The notes below the pieces were generated by a model. That model worked only from the letters and a program-made list of their open reading frames with translations, made no database searches and was not told the origin of the DNA. 64,000 bases of DNA from Plesiocystis pacifica SIR-1 (GTDB lineage Bacteria > Myxococcota_A > Polyangia > Nannocystales > Nannocystaceae), in assembly GCF_000170895.1 (NCBI RefSeq), contig NZ_ABCS01000006.1:62001-126000 (forward strand), in the 5' to 3' direction. Made by a program: the position numbers and the translations under genes. Each line of letters starts with the position of its first letter. Position 1 is the first letter of the stretch. Below are positions 56,088 through 64,000 of this stretch, piece after piece.

Positions 56088-57712
56088 GACAACCTCCGGA
56101 GCTTCATGGTCCAGGTGTGCTTGGTGTCCCCGCTGACCGTCCCCCTGGCCTTGAAGCGGAGCGTGTTCGTGCTGTTGTTCCTCGACAAGACCGTGACCCC
56201 GGCCGAGCCCGAGACCGCGTCGAAGTAGTGCGGCCCGTCGGCGGTGATCTCGACGCGGTCGAGCTTCTCGTTGAAGGGATCCGTCCCGTCCCACTCGACC
56301 CCGCAGTCGCGGATGACGATCGGCATGTCGTCGACGGTCCAGAACCGGAACGCGCGGTTGTGGGTATAGGAGTCGTCCTCTTCGATGTGGTCGTCCGTCC
56401 ACCACGCCGCCCACTGACCGTTGACGCCGAAGTACATGTGCCAATCGTCGTACCACTCGTCGGTCTCGTCGGCGCGCACGGACTCGAAGGTCAGCTCCCA
56501 CTCGCGGAGCGTGTGGTTGCCCCGCTCGCTCCACCCGACCTCGACCATCGCGTAGTAGCCGACCGGGATGCCGCCGACCCCGGACAAGTCGACGTTCACG
56601 TCGAAGGCCGCGACCCGCCCCTGGTTGTCGTAGACCGGGGCGAAGGTCGGGCGCTGAGCGTGCGCCGCGACGGTGGGCGTGAAGCCGCGGGGGTAGTTGT
56701 GGCTGCGGCTCCATAGCCTGAACGCGAGGTCTCCCCCACCCTCGGCCGGGTCGTCGTGTTGGCAACGCTCGAGGAAGTCGTCGAGCTGCCCGCCGCCGTT
56801 GACCGTGATGATCTCCGCGAACACGATCCGCCAGCGCAGCACGGCGGTCTCGCTGGGTCGGGGGACCGGCGGGAACACCCGATGCGCCAGCGGGTGCTTC
56901 TTCAGGTTGGTCGGCCAGCAGTCCGTGGTGTCGCCCCAGACCCCGTTGGGGATCCCGCCGAACTCGTCGTTCCAGCGCGCGTCCTCCTCCCCGGTGAAGC
57001 CCCCCGACAGGCCCATGCCGATCGAGGCCTGGGTCACCGGGACCCGGGCGTTGTGGTTGCCCACCGGGCCCGCGGTGGTCCGCTCGCGGACGATGGTGTG
57101 GCCCGGGTGGATCTCGCAGCTGTAGGGCGGGTGCCCCTGGTCCCAGATGTGCCGGCCCCAGCAGGTCACGAATTCGCCCCAAAAGGGGCGCCACTGCAGC
57201 GGCATCGAGCCGCTCTCCCACTCGTTGTGGATCTTGACCTTCTTGGACTGCCCCACGTTCAGGCCGGTCTGGTGGTCGGTGAGCAGGTACATGCAGTGCG
57301 GCGAAGGCAGCATGTCCCAGTTCCAGTCCCGGGTCTCGTGGTTGCTCGGGAAGTCCGTGTAGGTGACGCGGCTGTAGTGCTGCAGGCCCGAGATGAAGTG
57401 GCTCTTCTCGGTGGTGACCGCGTTCCAGTCGGGCCAGGTCTCGGCCACCACGCGGTCCCGAAAGTCTCGCTCGCGCCACACCGTCGCGTAGCTCATCGGA
57501 TCGCAGTGGGTCTCGACCCAACGCCGCACCGAGCTCGTGTTGCTCTTCGAGCCGTCTTGCCCGGCGTGTCGCTGGATGGTCTCGCGCACGCTCACGATCT
57601 CGCCGCCGTCCATGTAGATGGACGTCGACGCCTCGATCGAGTGGTCGCGCGCTAGATTCCCGCGGCCGAGACGACTAAACATCTGCCGGAGGCTGAAAGT
57701 CCCAATCGCCAT
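56084..57712 (-). CDS. protein of unknown function, first gene of three-gene operon
   Basis: The 542-residue protein starts MAIGTFSLRQMFSRLGRGN, with no signal peptide. It is unusually rich in Trp and His: WRERDFRDRVVAETWPDWNA, FWGEFVTCWGRHIWDQGHPP and CEIHPGHTIVRERTTA. The C-terminal region looks like a beta sandwich (EWELTFESVRADETDEWYDD). The His/Asp pattern in EIHPGH and FPSNHETRDWNWD could bind metal, but I find no known family. ATG at 57712 is chosen because the upstream extension is poor. The two genes below it overlap or follow closely. It is divergent from an MFS gene. Confidence 0.72.
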   Translation of the reverse strand: MAIGTFSLRQMFSRLGRGNLARDHSIEASTSIYMDGGEIVSVRETIQRHAGQDGSKSNTSSVRRWVETHCDPMSYATVWRERDFRDRVVAETWPDWNAVTTEKSHFISGLQHYSRVTYTDFPSNHETRDWNWDMLPSPHCMYLLTDHQTGLNVGQSKKVKIHNEWESGSMPLQWRPFWGEFVTCWGRHIWDQGHPPYSCEIHPGHTIVRERTTAGPVGNHNARVPVTQASIGMGLSGGFTGEEDARWNDEFGGIPNGVWGDTTDCWPTNLKKHPLAHRVFPPVPRPSETAVLRWRIVFAEIITVNGGGQLDDFLERCQHDDPAEGGGDLAFRLWSRSHNYPRGFTPTVAAHAQRPTFAPVYDNQGRVAAFDVNVDLSGVGGIPVGYYAMVEVGWSERGNHTLREWELTFESVRADETDEWYDDWHMYFGVNGQWAAWWTDDHIEEDDSYTHNRAFRFWTVDDMPIVIRDCGVEWDGTDPFNEKLDRVEITADGPHYFDAVSGSAGVTVLSRNNSTNTLRFKARGTVSGDTKHTWTMKLRRLS

Positions 57713-57823
57713 GGTCGACCATTCGATACACCATCGAGCCTGTGCACATATATGACCTGTCGCACGAGCATTGCCCACCCCGAGGATGTGGCCGCTTCGC
57801 AACGACTCACCGATGATGGTGGG

Positions 57824-59041
57824 ATGATCGAGGGAGCCGAGCCCGGCCCGCGCCCCCAGACGCACGCGGTGCGCAGCTTCGCGGCTCTGTTCTGTACCGA
57901 CGCGCTGCTCCGCTCCGCCTATCAGGTCGGGAAGAGCCCCGTGCTGCCCGTGTTCGCGGCGAGCCTCGGCGCCGGCGATGCGCTCTTGGGCCTGATCGTC
58001 TCGGTCTCGGTGATCACCGGGCTCGTGCTCAAACCCATCATAGGGGTCGTTTCAGACCACTGGGGGCGTCGTGGCTTGCTGCTGAGCGCCGTCGCGCTGT
58101 TCACCCTGGCCCCCTTCGCCTACGGGTGGATCGCCACCCCACACCAGCTCGTCGGGCTTCGCCTAGCCCACGGGTTGGCCACCGCGATCTTGGGCCCGGT
58201 CAGCGTCGCGTGGATCGTCAGCCTGCGCGCGGACGGGCTCGGCACGCGGCTGGGTTGGTTCGGCGTCGCGCGAACCATCGGCTATGTGGTCGGGCCCCTG
58301 GCTGGGGGTCTATTGCTCACACGCATGGACGCCCCCGAGATCTACCGAATGGTCGGTCTAGTGAGCGCAATTGCATTCATCCCGGCGCTCCTGTTGTCTC
58401 CACCCCCTCGACCGGCCGAGCCCCGGGAGCGCGCGAGCTTTGGCCAGCGCCTGCGCAAGCTGAGCGAGGTCGCCCGTCGGGCCCCGGCCCTCGCCATCGT
58501 CGGGACCTTCGAGGCGACGATGTACGTCGGCCTCTACGCCCTCAAGACCTTCCTGCCCCTCCACGCCCTCGAGCTCGGCCTCGACCTGGCCTGGGCCGGG
58601 GCCATGCTCTCCCTCCAAGAGGGCGCCCACCTGGTCGCCCGCCCGCTCACGGGGATGCTCGCCGACCGCTGGAGTCACCGGGGCTGCATCGCCCTCGGGC
58701 TGACCGTGATCGCCGGGGCCCTGGCGCTGCTCCCCTTCACGCACGGGCCCCTGCTGGTCGCGGCGAGCGTCCTGCTCATCGGCGTGGGCCAGGCCATGAT
58801 CACGCCCGCCGCCAGCGCCCTGGTCGCGCTGCAGATCGGCGAGCGGCACCTCGGGGCCGGCATGGGCCTGATCGGCTCCCTGCGCAACGCGGGCAAGGTC
58901 GTCGGCCCCATCCTCGGAGGCCTGCTGATCGCCTGGACGAGCTTCTCCTTTGGGATGTTGATCCTCGCCCTGATCCTCGTCCCGTGCGCCCTGTGGGTGT
59001 CGCGGATGCCGATCGGCGCTGGCGCCTCCCTGTCCCGCTGA
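57824..59041 (+). CDS. MFS transporter
   Basis: A 405-residue protein with twelve membrane helices. MFS signatures are VVSDHWGRRGLLLSAVALFT in loop 2-3 and MLADRWSHRGCIALGLTVIA in loop 8-9; the motif-C-like GVARTIGYVVGPLAGGLLLT in helix 5 points to the drug:H+ antiporter (DHA1) type. The ATG at 57824 gives the usual MFS length. An upstream ATG at 57752 would add 24 polar residues and leave only 39 bases to the divergent gene. Substrate unknown. Confidence 0.87.
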   Translation: MIEGAEPGPRPQTHAVRSFAALFCTDALLRSAYQVGKSPVLPVFAASLGAGDALLGLIVSVSVITGLVLKPIIGVVSDHWGRRGLLLSAVALFTLAPFAYGWIATPHQLVGLRLAHGLATAILGPVSVAWIVSLRADGLGTRLGWFGVARTIGYVVGPLAGGLLLTRMDAPEIYRMVGLVSAIAFIPALLLSPPPRPAEPRERASFGQRLRKLSEVARRAPALAIVGTFEATMYVGLYALKTFLPLHALELGLDLAWAGAMLSLQEGAHLVARPLTGMLADRWSHRGCIALGLTVIAGALALLPFTHGPLLVAASVLLIGVGQAMITPAASALVALQIGERHLGAGMGLIGSLRNAGKVVGPILGGLLIAWTSFSFGMLILALILVPCALWVSRMPIGAGASLSR

Positions 59042-59199
59042 CGCTCTCTCCGAGAGCGTGTGGCTCGGATCAAATGACCGTGCCGTGGCGTGGATTTGGA
59101 CCCCCCTCCTGGGCGCCCGCCCTGAAGGTTGGCTCGTGTATTCTCGTCGACTCAGCTTCGACTCCGCTTCGACTCCGCTTCGTTCCAGTGGTCTTTGTC

Positions 59200-61278
59200 A
59201 TGCAACGCCTCCCACGTCTCGCCTACTCCACCTTCTTGTTCCCCCTCGCGTCGCTGGCCCTGGTCGCGGCCACGTCCACGGGCTGCGCCGACGACTCTGG
59301 CAACGACGACGAAGTCGGCGAGACGAGCCAGGACACCGAGACCAGCACCGACTCGGACACCGAGACCAGCACCGACGCCGAGACCACGGACACCGACTCC
59401 AGCACGACCACCGGCGAGCCCGATCCGGCCGCGGAGTGGCCGACCCTCGACTGCGACCCCCTCGTCCCCGACTACTGCGCCTTCCCCTTCCCCAGCAACG
59501 TGTTCACCAGCGACGACGCCGACTCGCCCACGGGCCGCCGCGTCGCCCTGGTCGGCAGCTCGCTGCCCAACAAGGGCGCGGAGATCGTCCCGGACGTGTT
59601 CAACCGCGCCGACGGCTTCTCCCCCGGGCAGGCGCCGATGACCTACATGCCCAACGCGGCCAACACCGGCCTGGCGCGCTGGGACAACATCGAGCTGTCG
59701 ATGACCGAGGACTCGCCGACGGTGATGATCAACGCCGAGACCGGCGAGTGGGTGCCGCACTTCGCCGAGGTCGACGTGTCCTTCGACGCCGACCCCGAGG
59801 ACGGCGCCCTGATGCTCCGCCCCGTCGTCCGCCTCGACGACGCCACCCGCTACATCGTCGCGATCCGAAACGTGGAGAACGACGACGGCGAGGTCATCCC
59901 GCCGACCGAGGCCTTCCTCGCCCTGCGCGACGTGCTCGACTCCGACGACGAGAGCGTCGAGGCCCGGCGCCCCCTCTACGCCGACATCTTCCAGCGCCTC
60001 GGCGACGCCGGCGTGCCCCGGGACGACCTGCAGATCGCCTGGGACTTCACCACCGCCTCGGAGCAGCACAACACCGGCGACCTGCTGCACATGCGCGACG
60101 ACGCCCTGGGCCAGTACCCCGAGGGCGAGGGGCCGAGCTACACCATCACCAACGTCGACAGCGACTGGGAGCCCGACAACATCGCGTTCCGCATCCAGGG
60201 CGTGATCGAGGTGCCCCTCTACCTCGACGACCCCGGCCCCGGCGGGCTGATCGTGCGCGGTGACGACGGCATGCCCGAGTACCAGGGCACGGCCGAGTAC
60301 GGGTTCACCATCCTCATCCCGCACAGCGCCGTGGACACCCCCGCGCCCGTGCTGCAGTACGGCCACGGCCTGCTCGGCGGGCACACCGAGCTCCAGAGCG
60401 GCCACCTGCGCTCGTTCATCAACGAATACAACTACATCCTGTTCGGCACGGACTGGGCCGGCATGGCCACCGAGGACATCGCGTCCATCGCCCCCGTGCT
60501 CGCCACGGGCTCGGCCGAGCAGTTCCAGGCGGTCACCGACCGCCTCCAGCAGGGCCTGGTCAACTTCGTCGCGCTCACGCGGATGATGAAGACCTCCATG
60601 GCCGAGGACCCGGACTACGGCCAGTACATCGACCCGAGCGCGGCCTACTACCTCGGCATCAGCCAGGGCGGCATCTTCGGCGGCACCTTCATGGCGATCA
60701 GCCAGGACATCGAGCGCGGCTGCCTCGGGGTCCCGGGCCAGCCCTACAACCTGCTGCTCAACCGGAGCGTCGACTTCACCCAGTACTTCGACATCCTCAA
60801 GCAGGGCTACACCGACGGCCGCGACCTGCAGATCATCCTCGCGCTGATGCAGATGTTGTGGGACCACGCCGAGCCCACGGGCTACAGCCACCGGGTCACC
60901 AACGACCCCTTCCCCAACACGCCGGCCCACGACGTGCTCATCCGCGCCGCCGTGGGCGATCACCAGGTCACCAACCTCGGCGCGCACCTCATGTCCCGGG
61001 CCGTCGGCGCGGCGCACCTCGACACGGGCATCCGCGACCTCTACGGCCTCGACCCCGTGATGATGGAGAACACCGGCAGCACCTACGTCGAGTACGACTT
61101 CGGCCTACCCCCGGACCCCATCGACAACCTCCCCCAGGAAGCCTGCAACGACCCCCACGGCGAGCTGCGCAAGCTCGAGGAGGCCCGCCTGCAGCTCGAC
61201 ACCTTCTTCCAGACCGGCGTGGTGACGAACACCTGCACGGACGGGGTCTGCTCCTTCCCCGAGCTCAGCGGCTGCTGA
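59200..61278 (+). CDS. lipoprotein with VolA-like (bacterial virulence-factor lipase) alpha/beta-hydrolase domain
   Basis: A 692-residue lipoprotein with lipobox STGC (Cys29) and an acidic Ser/Thr/Asp linker to about residue 75. It then reads CAFPFPSNVFTSDDAD, like the N-terminal region of VolA-type surface lipases, where a conserved FPxN starts the domain. The hydrolase part has VLQYGHGLLGG (oxyanion region) and the nucleophile elbow GISQGG with Ser488. The rest of the triad is not certain; Asp or His candidates lie in AVGDHQVTNLGAHLM. The ending has a Cys pair (CTDGVCSFPELSGC). Probably outer-membrane-anchored and active on lipids or esters. Single gene. Confidence 0.85.
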   Translation: MQRLPRLAYSTFLFPLASLALVAATSTGCADDSGNDDEVGETSQDTETSTDSDTETSTDAETTDTDSSTTTGEPDPAAEWPTLDCDPLVPDYCAFPFPSNVFTSDDADSPTGRRVALVGSSLPNKGAEIVPDVFNRADGFSPGQAPMTYMPNAANTGLARWDNIELSMTEDSPTVMINAETGEWVPHFAEVDVSFDADPEDGALMLRPVVRLDDATRYIVAIRNVENDDGEVIPPTEAFLALRDVLDSDDESVEARRPLYADIFQRLGDAGVPRDDLQIAWDFTTASEQHNTGDLLHMRDDALGQYPEGEGPSYTITNVDSDWEPDNIAFRIQGVIEVPLYLDDPGPGGLIVRGDDGMPEYQGTAEYGFTILIPHSAVDTPAPVLQYGHGLLGGHTELQSGHLRSFINEYNYILFGTDWAGMATEDIASIAPVLATGSAEQFQAVTDRLQQGLVNFVALTRMMKTSMAEDPDYGQYIDPSAAYYLGISQGGIFGGTFMAISQDIERGCLGVPGQPYNLLLNRSVDFTQYFDILKQGYTDGRDLQIILALMQMLWDHAEPTGYSHRVTNDPFPNTPAHDVLIRAAVGDHQVTNLGAHLMSRAVGAAHLDTGIRDLYGLDPVMMENTGSTYVEYDFGLPPDPIDNLPQEACNDPHGELRKLEEARLQLDTFFQTGVVTNTCTDGVCSFPELSGC

Positions 61279-61637
61279 CGAGGACGTGAGCGTTCGCCAG
61301 GCGTTCGCCCGAGTGCGCTCGTGGCGAACGCCGATGCGTTTAAATGCGCTGGGCGTTCGTGCGCATACGCTATTGGCAATCGTTACCCTTCATACACCCA
61401 CACTGTGGGCAATGCCGCGCGCGAGAGCGAGCACACAAGAAGATCCCAAAATTGCGTCTGCTGACATACAGAGGCTGCTCAGCACCGGTTTGAGCGCCGA
61501 GAGCACGAACGCCTGCGATGCGTGCGCAGGCCGCTCACACCTGTCCCAAAGATCGCTTCCGACGGTGTTCTGTGCCCATTTGAGTACACTTGCTCGTCAA
61601 ATAAAGTCGAAGTGCTACCCCTTGGGAGCTGGACACC
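61279..61637. other. intergenic region with low-GC stretch
   Basis: About 360 bases. Between 61320 and 61460 and near 61570-61620 the sequence is AT-richer than usual, and a GGGAG lies ten bases before the ATG at 61638. It probably carries the promoter of that gene. Nothing else recognised. Confidence 0.45.
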
Positions 61638-62096
61638 ATGCACATCTGGACCATCAACGACGAGCTCCCGCCCATCCGGCTCCTCCGACCGGTCGGCTCC
61701 GTCGACGACGCCACCCTCGGCCACTTTTTGAAGGCCGCCCGCGAGCTCGAGCTCGACGAGCTCGGAGCGCCGCTTCGCTTCCTGCACGTGTTCGACTGCC
61801 GCCGCTTCGAGGGGCTGAGCGCGGGTCAGCGGCGGGGCTGCGAGGACTGGCTGCACGCCAACCTCGGGCTCATCCGGCGCAAGAGCGTCGCGGTCGCGCT
61901 GGTCGCTCGCCCCGCGATCGTCCGTGAGAGCGCGCTGCTGGCCCGCCTGCTCGACGAGGGCGGCGTGGCCGCGCGCTGCTTCGACGCCCTCGAGGAGGCG
62001 CTGCACTGGAGCCTCGACCAGGTGTTCGATTGCGACGAGCAGATCGATCCGCGGCTGTGCATCGAGGGCGTCGCGGCCTTCCGCGAGACCCTCTGA
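61638..62096 (+). CDS. small hypothetical cytosolic protein (possibly STAS/SpoIIAA-like)
   Basis: A 152-residue protein, predicted alpha/beta: MHIWTINDELPPIRLLRPVG, then LRFLHVFDCRRFEGLSAGQR and VAVALVARPAIVRESALLAR. The strand-helix order resembles SpoIIAA/STAS-like domains seen in myxobacterial proteins, but no phosphorylatable Ser motif is clear. Start supported by GGGAG ten bases upstream. It converges on the small minus-strand gene with a shared strong terminator between them. Confidence 0.65.
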   Translation: MHIWTINDELPPIRLLRPVGSVDDATLGHFLKAARELELDELGAPLRFLHVFDCRRFEGLSAGQRRGCEDWLHANLGLIRRKSVAVALVARPAIVRESALLARLLDEGGVAARCFDALEEALHWSLDQVFDCDEQIDPRLCIEGVAAFRETL

Positions 62097-62116
62097 GTGC
62101 CCCCGGCTCATGACCA

Positions 62117-62150
62117 AAGAGACCGCGACTCCTCCGAGTCGCGGTCTCTT
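62117..62150. terminator. strong bidirectional intrinsic terminator
   Basis: Two perfect 15-base arms (62117-62131 and 62136-62150) around a four-base loop CTCC, with A-rich and T-rich ends on the two sides (AAAGA, CTTCGTTT). It lies between convergent genes ending at 62096 and 62173. Confidence 0.8.
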
Positions 62151-62172
62151 CGTTTCGGACTGGGCCTCGGGC

Positions 62173-62430
62173 TCAGCTCGCCGCGGCGACCTTCTGCGCG
62201 TCGGCGTCGTTGCTGCCCTCGCCGACGGGCTCGAAGCCCGTGAGCACCACCTCGTGGCGCGCGTCGTAGTAGACCGGCGACTCGTTGCGCAGCAGATCGA
62301 CGAGCATCATCATCTCCATCGCCGAGTCGATGGGCACCGAGGCCGCGCCCGCGTCGGCCAGGCACAGGTGGATCATTCCCACGTTCTCGGTGGGTCGCCA
62401 GGTGACCTTGTAGCTTTGGATCTCTTGCAT
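62173..62430 (-). CDS. small hypothetical protein
   Basis: An 85-residue protein beginning MQEIQSYKVTWRPTENVGMI, then HLCLADAGAASVPIDSAMEM and ESPVYYDARHEVVLTGFEPV. It looks like a single beta-alpha-beta domain, like small cyanobacterial or myxobacterial unknowns. A GGGAG ribosome-binding site six bases before the ATG supports this start over the upstream extension. It is a single gene ending in a shared terminator. Confidence 0.6.
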   Translation of the reverse strand: MQEIQSYKVTWRPTENVGMIHLCLADAGAASVPIDSAMEMMMLVDLLRNESPVYYDARHEVVLTGFEPVGEGSNDADAQKVAAAS

Positions 62431-62868
62431 GCATTCACTCCCAGATGAAACCACGGCGAGGGTATCCAGGGCCTGAGCGACCCGTCCACGGGCAAGTTCG
62501 CCCCCCTCGATGGGCTCGGGCCATGCCGACTGGAAACACGGCGACGCTCCCCTGCGCGTCGCCGAGCGACCCTCGCCACGGGGGCATTCCCGCAGTCGAC
62601 CCCGTGGACCTCGACCGCTCCAACATCCGAGGGCGGACGAGCTTCGACCAAGGGCCGCGCGCTCGCGAGGCCTGCGTCTCCCGCACCCCGAACACGAGGC
62701 ACTCGCGCATGTCGAGAGCTCCCCGGTCGCGCCGCTCCCGGGACGACACTTCGAAACACGTCGACCCATGGACGACGGAATGGACGGCGAGCATAGGCAA
62801 CCACGCCCCTGCTCGCGGCACGTAGGGGCGCGCGGACGGCCCAGCGCGGTCCGTGCTAAATACAAACG
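62431..62868. other. intergenic region, no gene seen
   Basis: About 440 bases between the divergent starts at 62430 and 62869. Several short open frames run on both strands, none with a start signal or family resemblance. The part 62860-62868 is A-rich just before the GTG. Promoters for both genes should lie here but were not identified. Confidence 0.45.
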
Positions 62869-63951
62869 GTGCGCCGCAGAACGTTGCTCGTTGGCTTCGC
62901 GCTGATCCTCGCCACGGCCTGCTTCGAAGGAAAGACCAGGACGCCCGAGGTCGCCATGCGAGGCGACGAGCCCGTCGCTCCCGGCAGCCCCATCGCGCTC
63001 TATCGTCCCGACTTCGTCGTCCGGGCCCTGGTCGCTGACGGCAAGACCCTCTACCTCAGCGGCATGCGCATGAGCGAGGACGAGGGGGGCCCGTCGACCG
63101 GGCTGATCGTCCGCGTGCCCCTGCTCGGCCTGCCCGAGGTCATCGCCGAGGGCCCCTTCGCGCCCATGACCAAGCTCGAGCTCGTCAACGGCGTGCTCTA
63201 CTGGCACGAGCGCTACGACTCCCCGGACGGCCCGGGGTTGCGCTCCATCGCCGCCGACGCGCCCCGGGACTCCGGCATGGACGAGGTCCTGCGGCTCACC
63301 GAATTCGTCGGCAACCACTGGGTCGTCGGTCCCGACGCCATCTACTTCACCCGCCCGGACGACGAGATCGACGAGGGCGGCTTCTACGTGCTCGCCTCCG
63401 ACGCGGACAAGCCCAAGCTCGTGGCCCGGCGACGCGGGGTGATCCGCAGCGTGCTCGCCAACGAGGACGCCAGCGAGCTGTACTGGATCACCCGCAAGCG
63501 CCGCGACGGCACCTGGGGCGTGTTCCGCTGGGACGGCAAGCGCTCGGGCGAGGAGCTGATGCGCAGCGACGAGACCTTCGCCAGCCTGACCGTCGACGGC
63601 GGCCACTTCGTGTGGGTCACCTGGAGCGAGGACGAGGGCGCGCCCTTGCACAGCCTCTACCGCCGGCCCATCCCGCCTGCCGATGGCGAGGGGGACGACG
63701 CGGACATCGAGACCGAGGTGCTCGCGCGCAAGCGCGGGATGCCGGGCTTCATGGACGTGTTCGCCGACGAGGAGCACGTCTACCTGACCTCCGTGCGCGG
63801 CGGACCGCTGCGGCGCCTGGCCAAGGCCCACTTCGGCAGCGAGGCCGCGCTCGTGACCACCGTCGAGGGCACCGGCGATCGCCTGGCCACGGACAACCGC
63901 TTCAACCTGTTTTGGCTCGACGACGGCCAGGTCTGGTGGCGTGGCAAATAA
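62869..63951 (+). CDS. lipoprotein with beta-propeller-like repeats
   Basis: A 360-residue protein with a lipobox LATAC (Cys18) after a basic n-region MRRR. The mature part has repeats of about 50 residues ending in hydrophobic-aromatic strands (VRALVADGKTLYLSG, NHWVVGPDAIYFTRP, SEDEGAPLHSLYRRP, DEEHVYLTSVRGGPLRRLAK), the pattern of a six- or seven-bladed beta-propeller common in Nannocystaceae lipoproteins. No active site is seen. The GTG start gives a normal signal peptide. The first codons of the next gene overlap its stop. Confidence 0.75.
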   Translation: MRRRTLLVGFALILATACFEGKTRTPEVAMRGDEPVAPGSPIALYRPDFVVRALVADGKTLYLSGMRMSEDEGGPSTGLIVRVPLLGLPEVIAEGPFAPMTKLELVNGVLYWHERYDSPDGPGLRSIAADAPRDSGMDEVLRLTEFVGNHWVVGPDAIYFTRPDDEIDEGGFYVLASDADKPKLVARRRGVIRSVLANEDASELYWITRKRRDGTWGVFRWDGKRSGEELMRSDETFASLTVDGGHFVWVTWSEDEGAPLHSLYRRPIPPADGEGDDADIETEVLARKRGMPGFMDVFADEEHVYLTSVRGGPLRRLAKAHFGSEAALVTTVEGTGDRLATDNRFNLFWLDDGQVWWRGK

Positions 63952-64000
63952 AGCTGCGAGCAAGGCCCTGCTCAACGCCCCGTGCCGCTGCGGAAGCAAG
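63941..64000 (+). CDS. SEC-C motif protein, N-terminal fragment (cut by window end)
   Basis: From GTG at 63941, overlapping the previous stop, the frame reads MANKAASKALLNAPCRCGSK to the end of the window. LLNAPCRCGSK is the beginning of a SEC-C zinc-binding motif (PCPCGSGKKYKxC). Only twenty residues are visible, so the rest of the protein is unknown. Translational coupling to the lipoprotein gene is suggested by the overlap. Confidence 0.5.
   Translation, partial: MANKAASKALLNAPCRCGSK

Noticed and set aside
56084..57712. Tyrosinase-like copper enzyme
   Set aside because: His-rich segments are present but the paired HxxxH...HxxxH copper motifs of tyrosinases are not.

Overview
The window is about 64 kb of very GC-rich DNA with tightly packed genes. 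It looks like a chromosomal segment from a myxobacterium, probably of the Nannocystaceae type. The signs are many lipoproteins that follow the lipobox cysteine with an acidic Ser/Thr/Glu/Asp linker, a DUF2378-like protein of the kind expanded in myxobacteria, MopE-like metal-binding lipoproteins, and many TPR and radical-SAM proteins. This is inferred from protein style; there is no rRNA or housekeeping marker to prove it, and I saw no tRNA, rRNA, CRISPR array or transposase.

Layout. Positions 1-6890 hold a compact plus-strand run: 2-hydroxyacid dehydrogenase (cut by the window edge), YggS-type PLP protein, a protein with distant SelO-like features, two methyltransferases, an MscS channel and an NhaC-type antiporter. 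Positions 6949-12201 encode three exported proteins, including a beta-helix lipoprotein and an FG-GAP-repeat metzincin-type protease. Then come a fatty-acid desaturase and a DUF2378-like protein, both on the minus strand. Positions 14566-22454 are a minus-strand CusCBA-type copper/silver efflux operon ending in a cupredoxin-like lipoprotein.

Positions 22574-51725 form an island rich in radical-SAM enzymes: seven genes and eight radical-SAM domains. Its core is a His-Xaa-Ser type RiPP (ribosomally made, post-translationally modified peptide) locus. The 103-residue precursor has 16 His-Gly-Ser repeats and a terminal Trp. It lies downstream of an HxsB-like SPASM radical-SAM enzyme, two HxsD-like proteins and a radical-SAM/methyltransferase fusion. 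Pointing the other way is a unit with a Tat-signal protein, a strong intrinsic terminator, another radical-SAM enzyme and an HExxH protein of the putative peptide-hydroxylase type. More radical-SAM genes follow: one short, one with two radical-SAM domains, and one joined to a second Cys-rich module and followed by a TPR protein. Three of these enzymes and the precursor leader share a short LPV[LF] motif. Within the island also sit an AarF-type kinase, MFS transporter, lipoproteins and a sigma-factor / anti-sigma-like / Cys-rich lipoprotein / envelope-protein operon.

Positions 51979-64000 contain mostly proteins of unknown function: a helical protein, a three-gene operon of unrecognised proteins, an MFS transporter, a VolA-like lipase lipoprotein, small cytosolic proteins, a beta-propeller-like lipoprotein and the first codons of a SEC-C motif protein. 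A dispersed element that begins at the stop codon of its host gene occurs in three long copies and one short remnant. Several intrinsic hairpins separate convergent genes.
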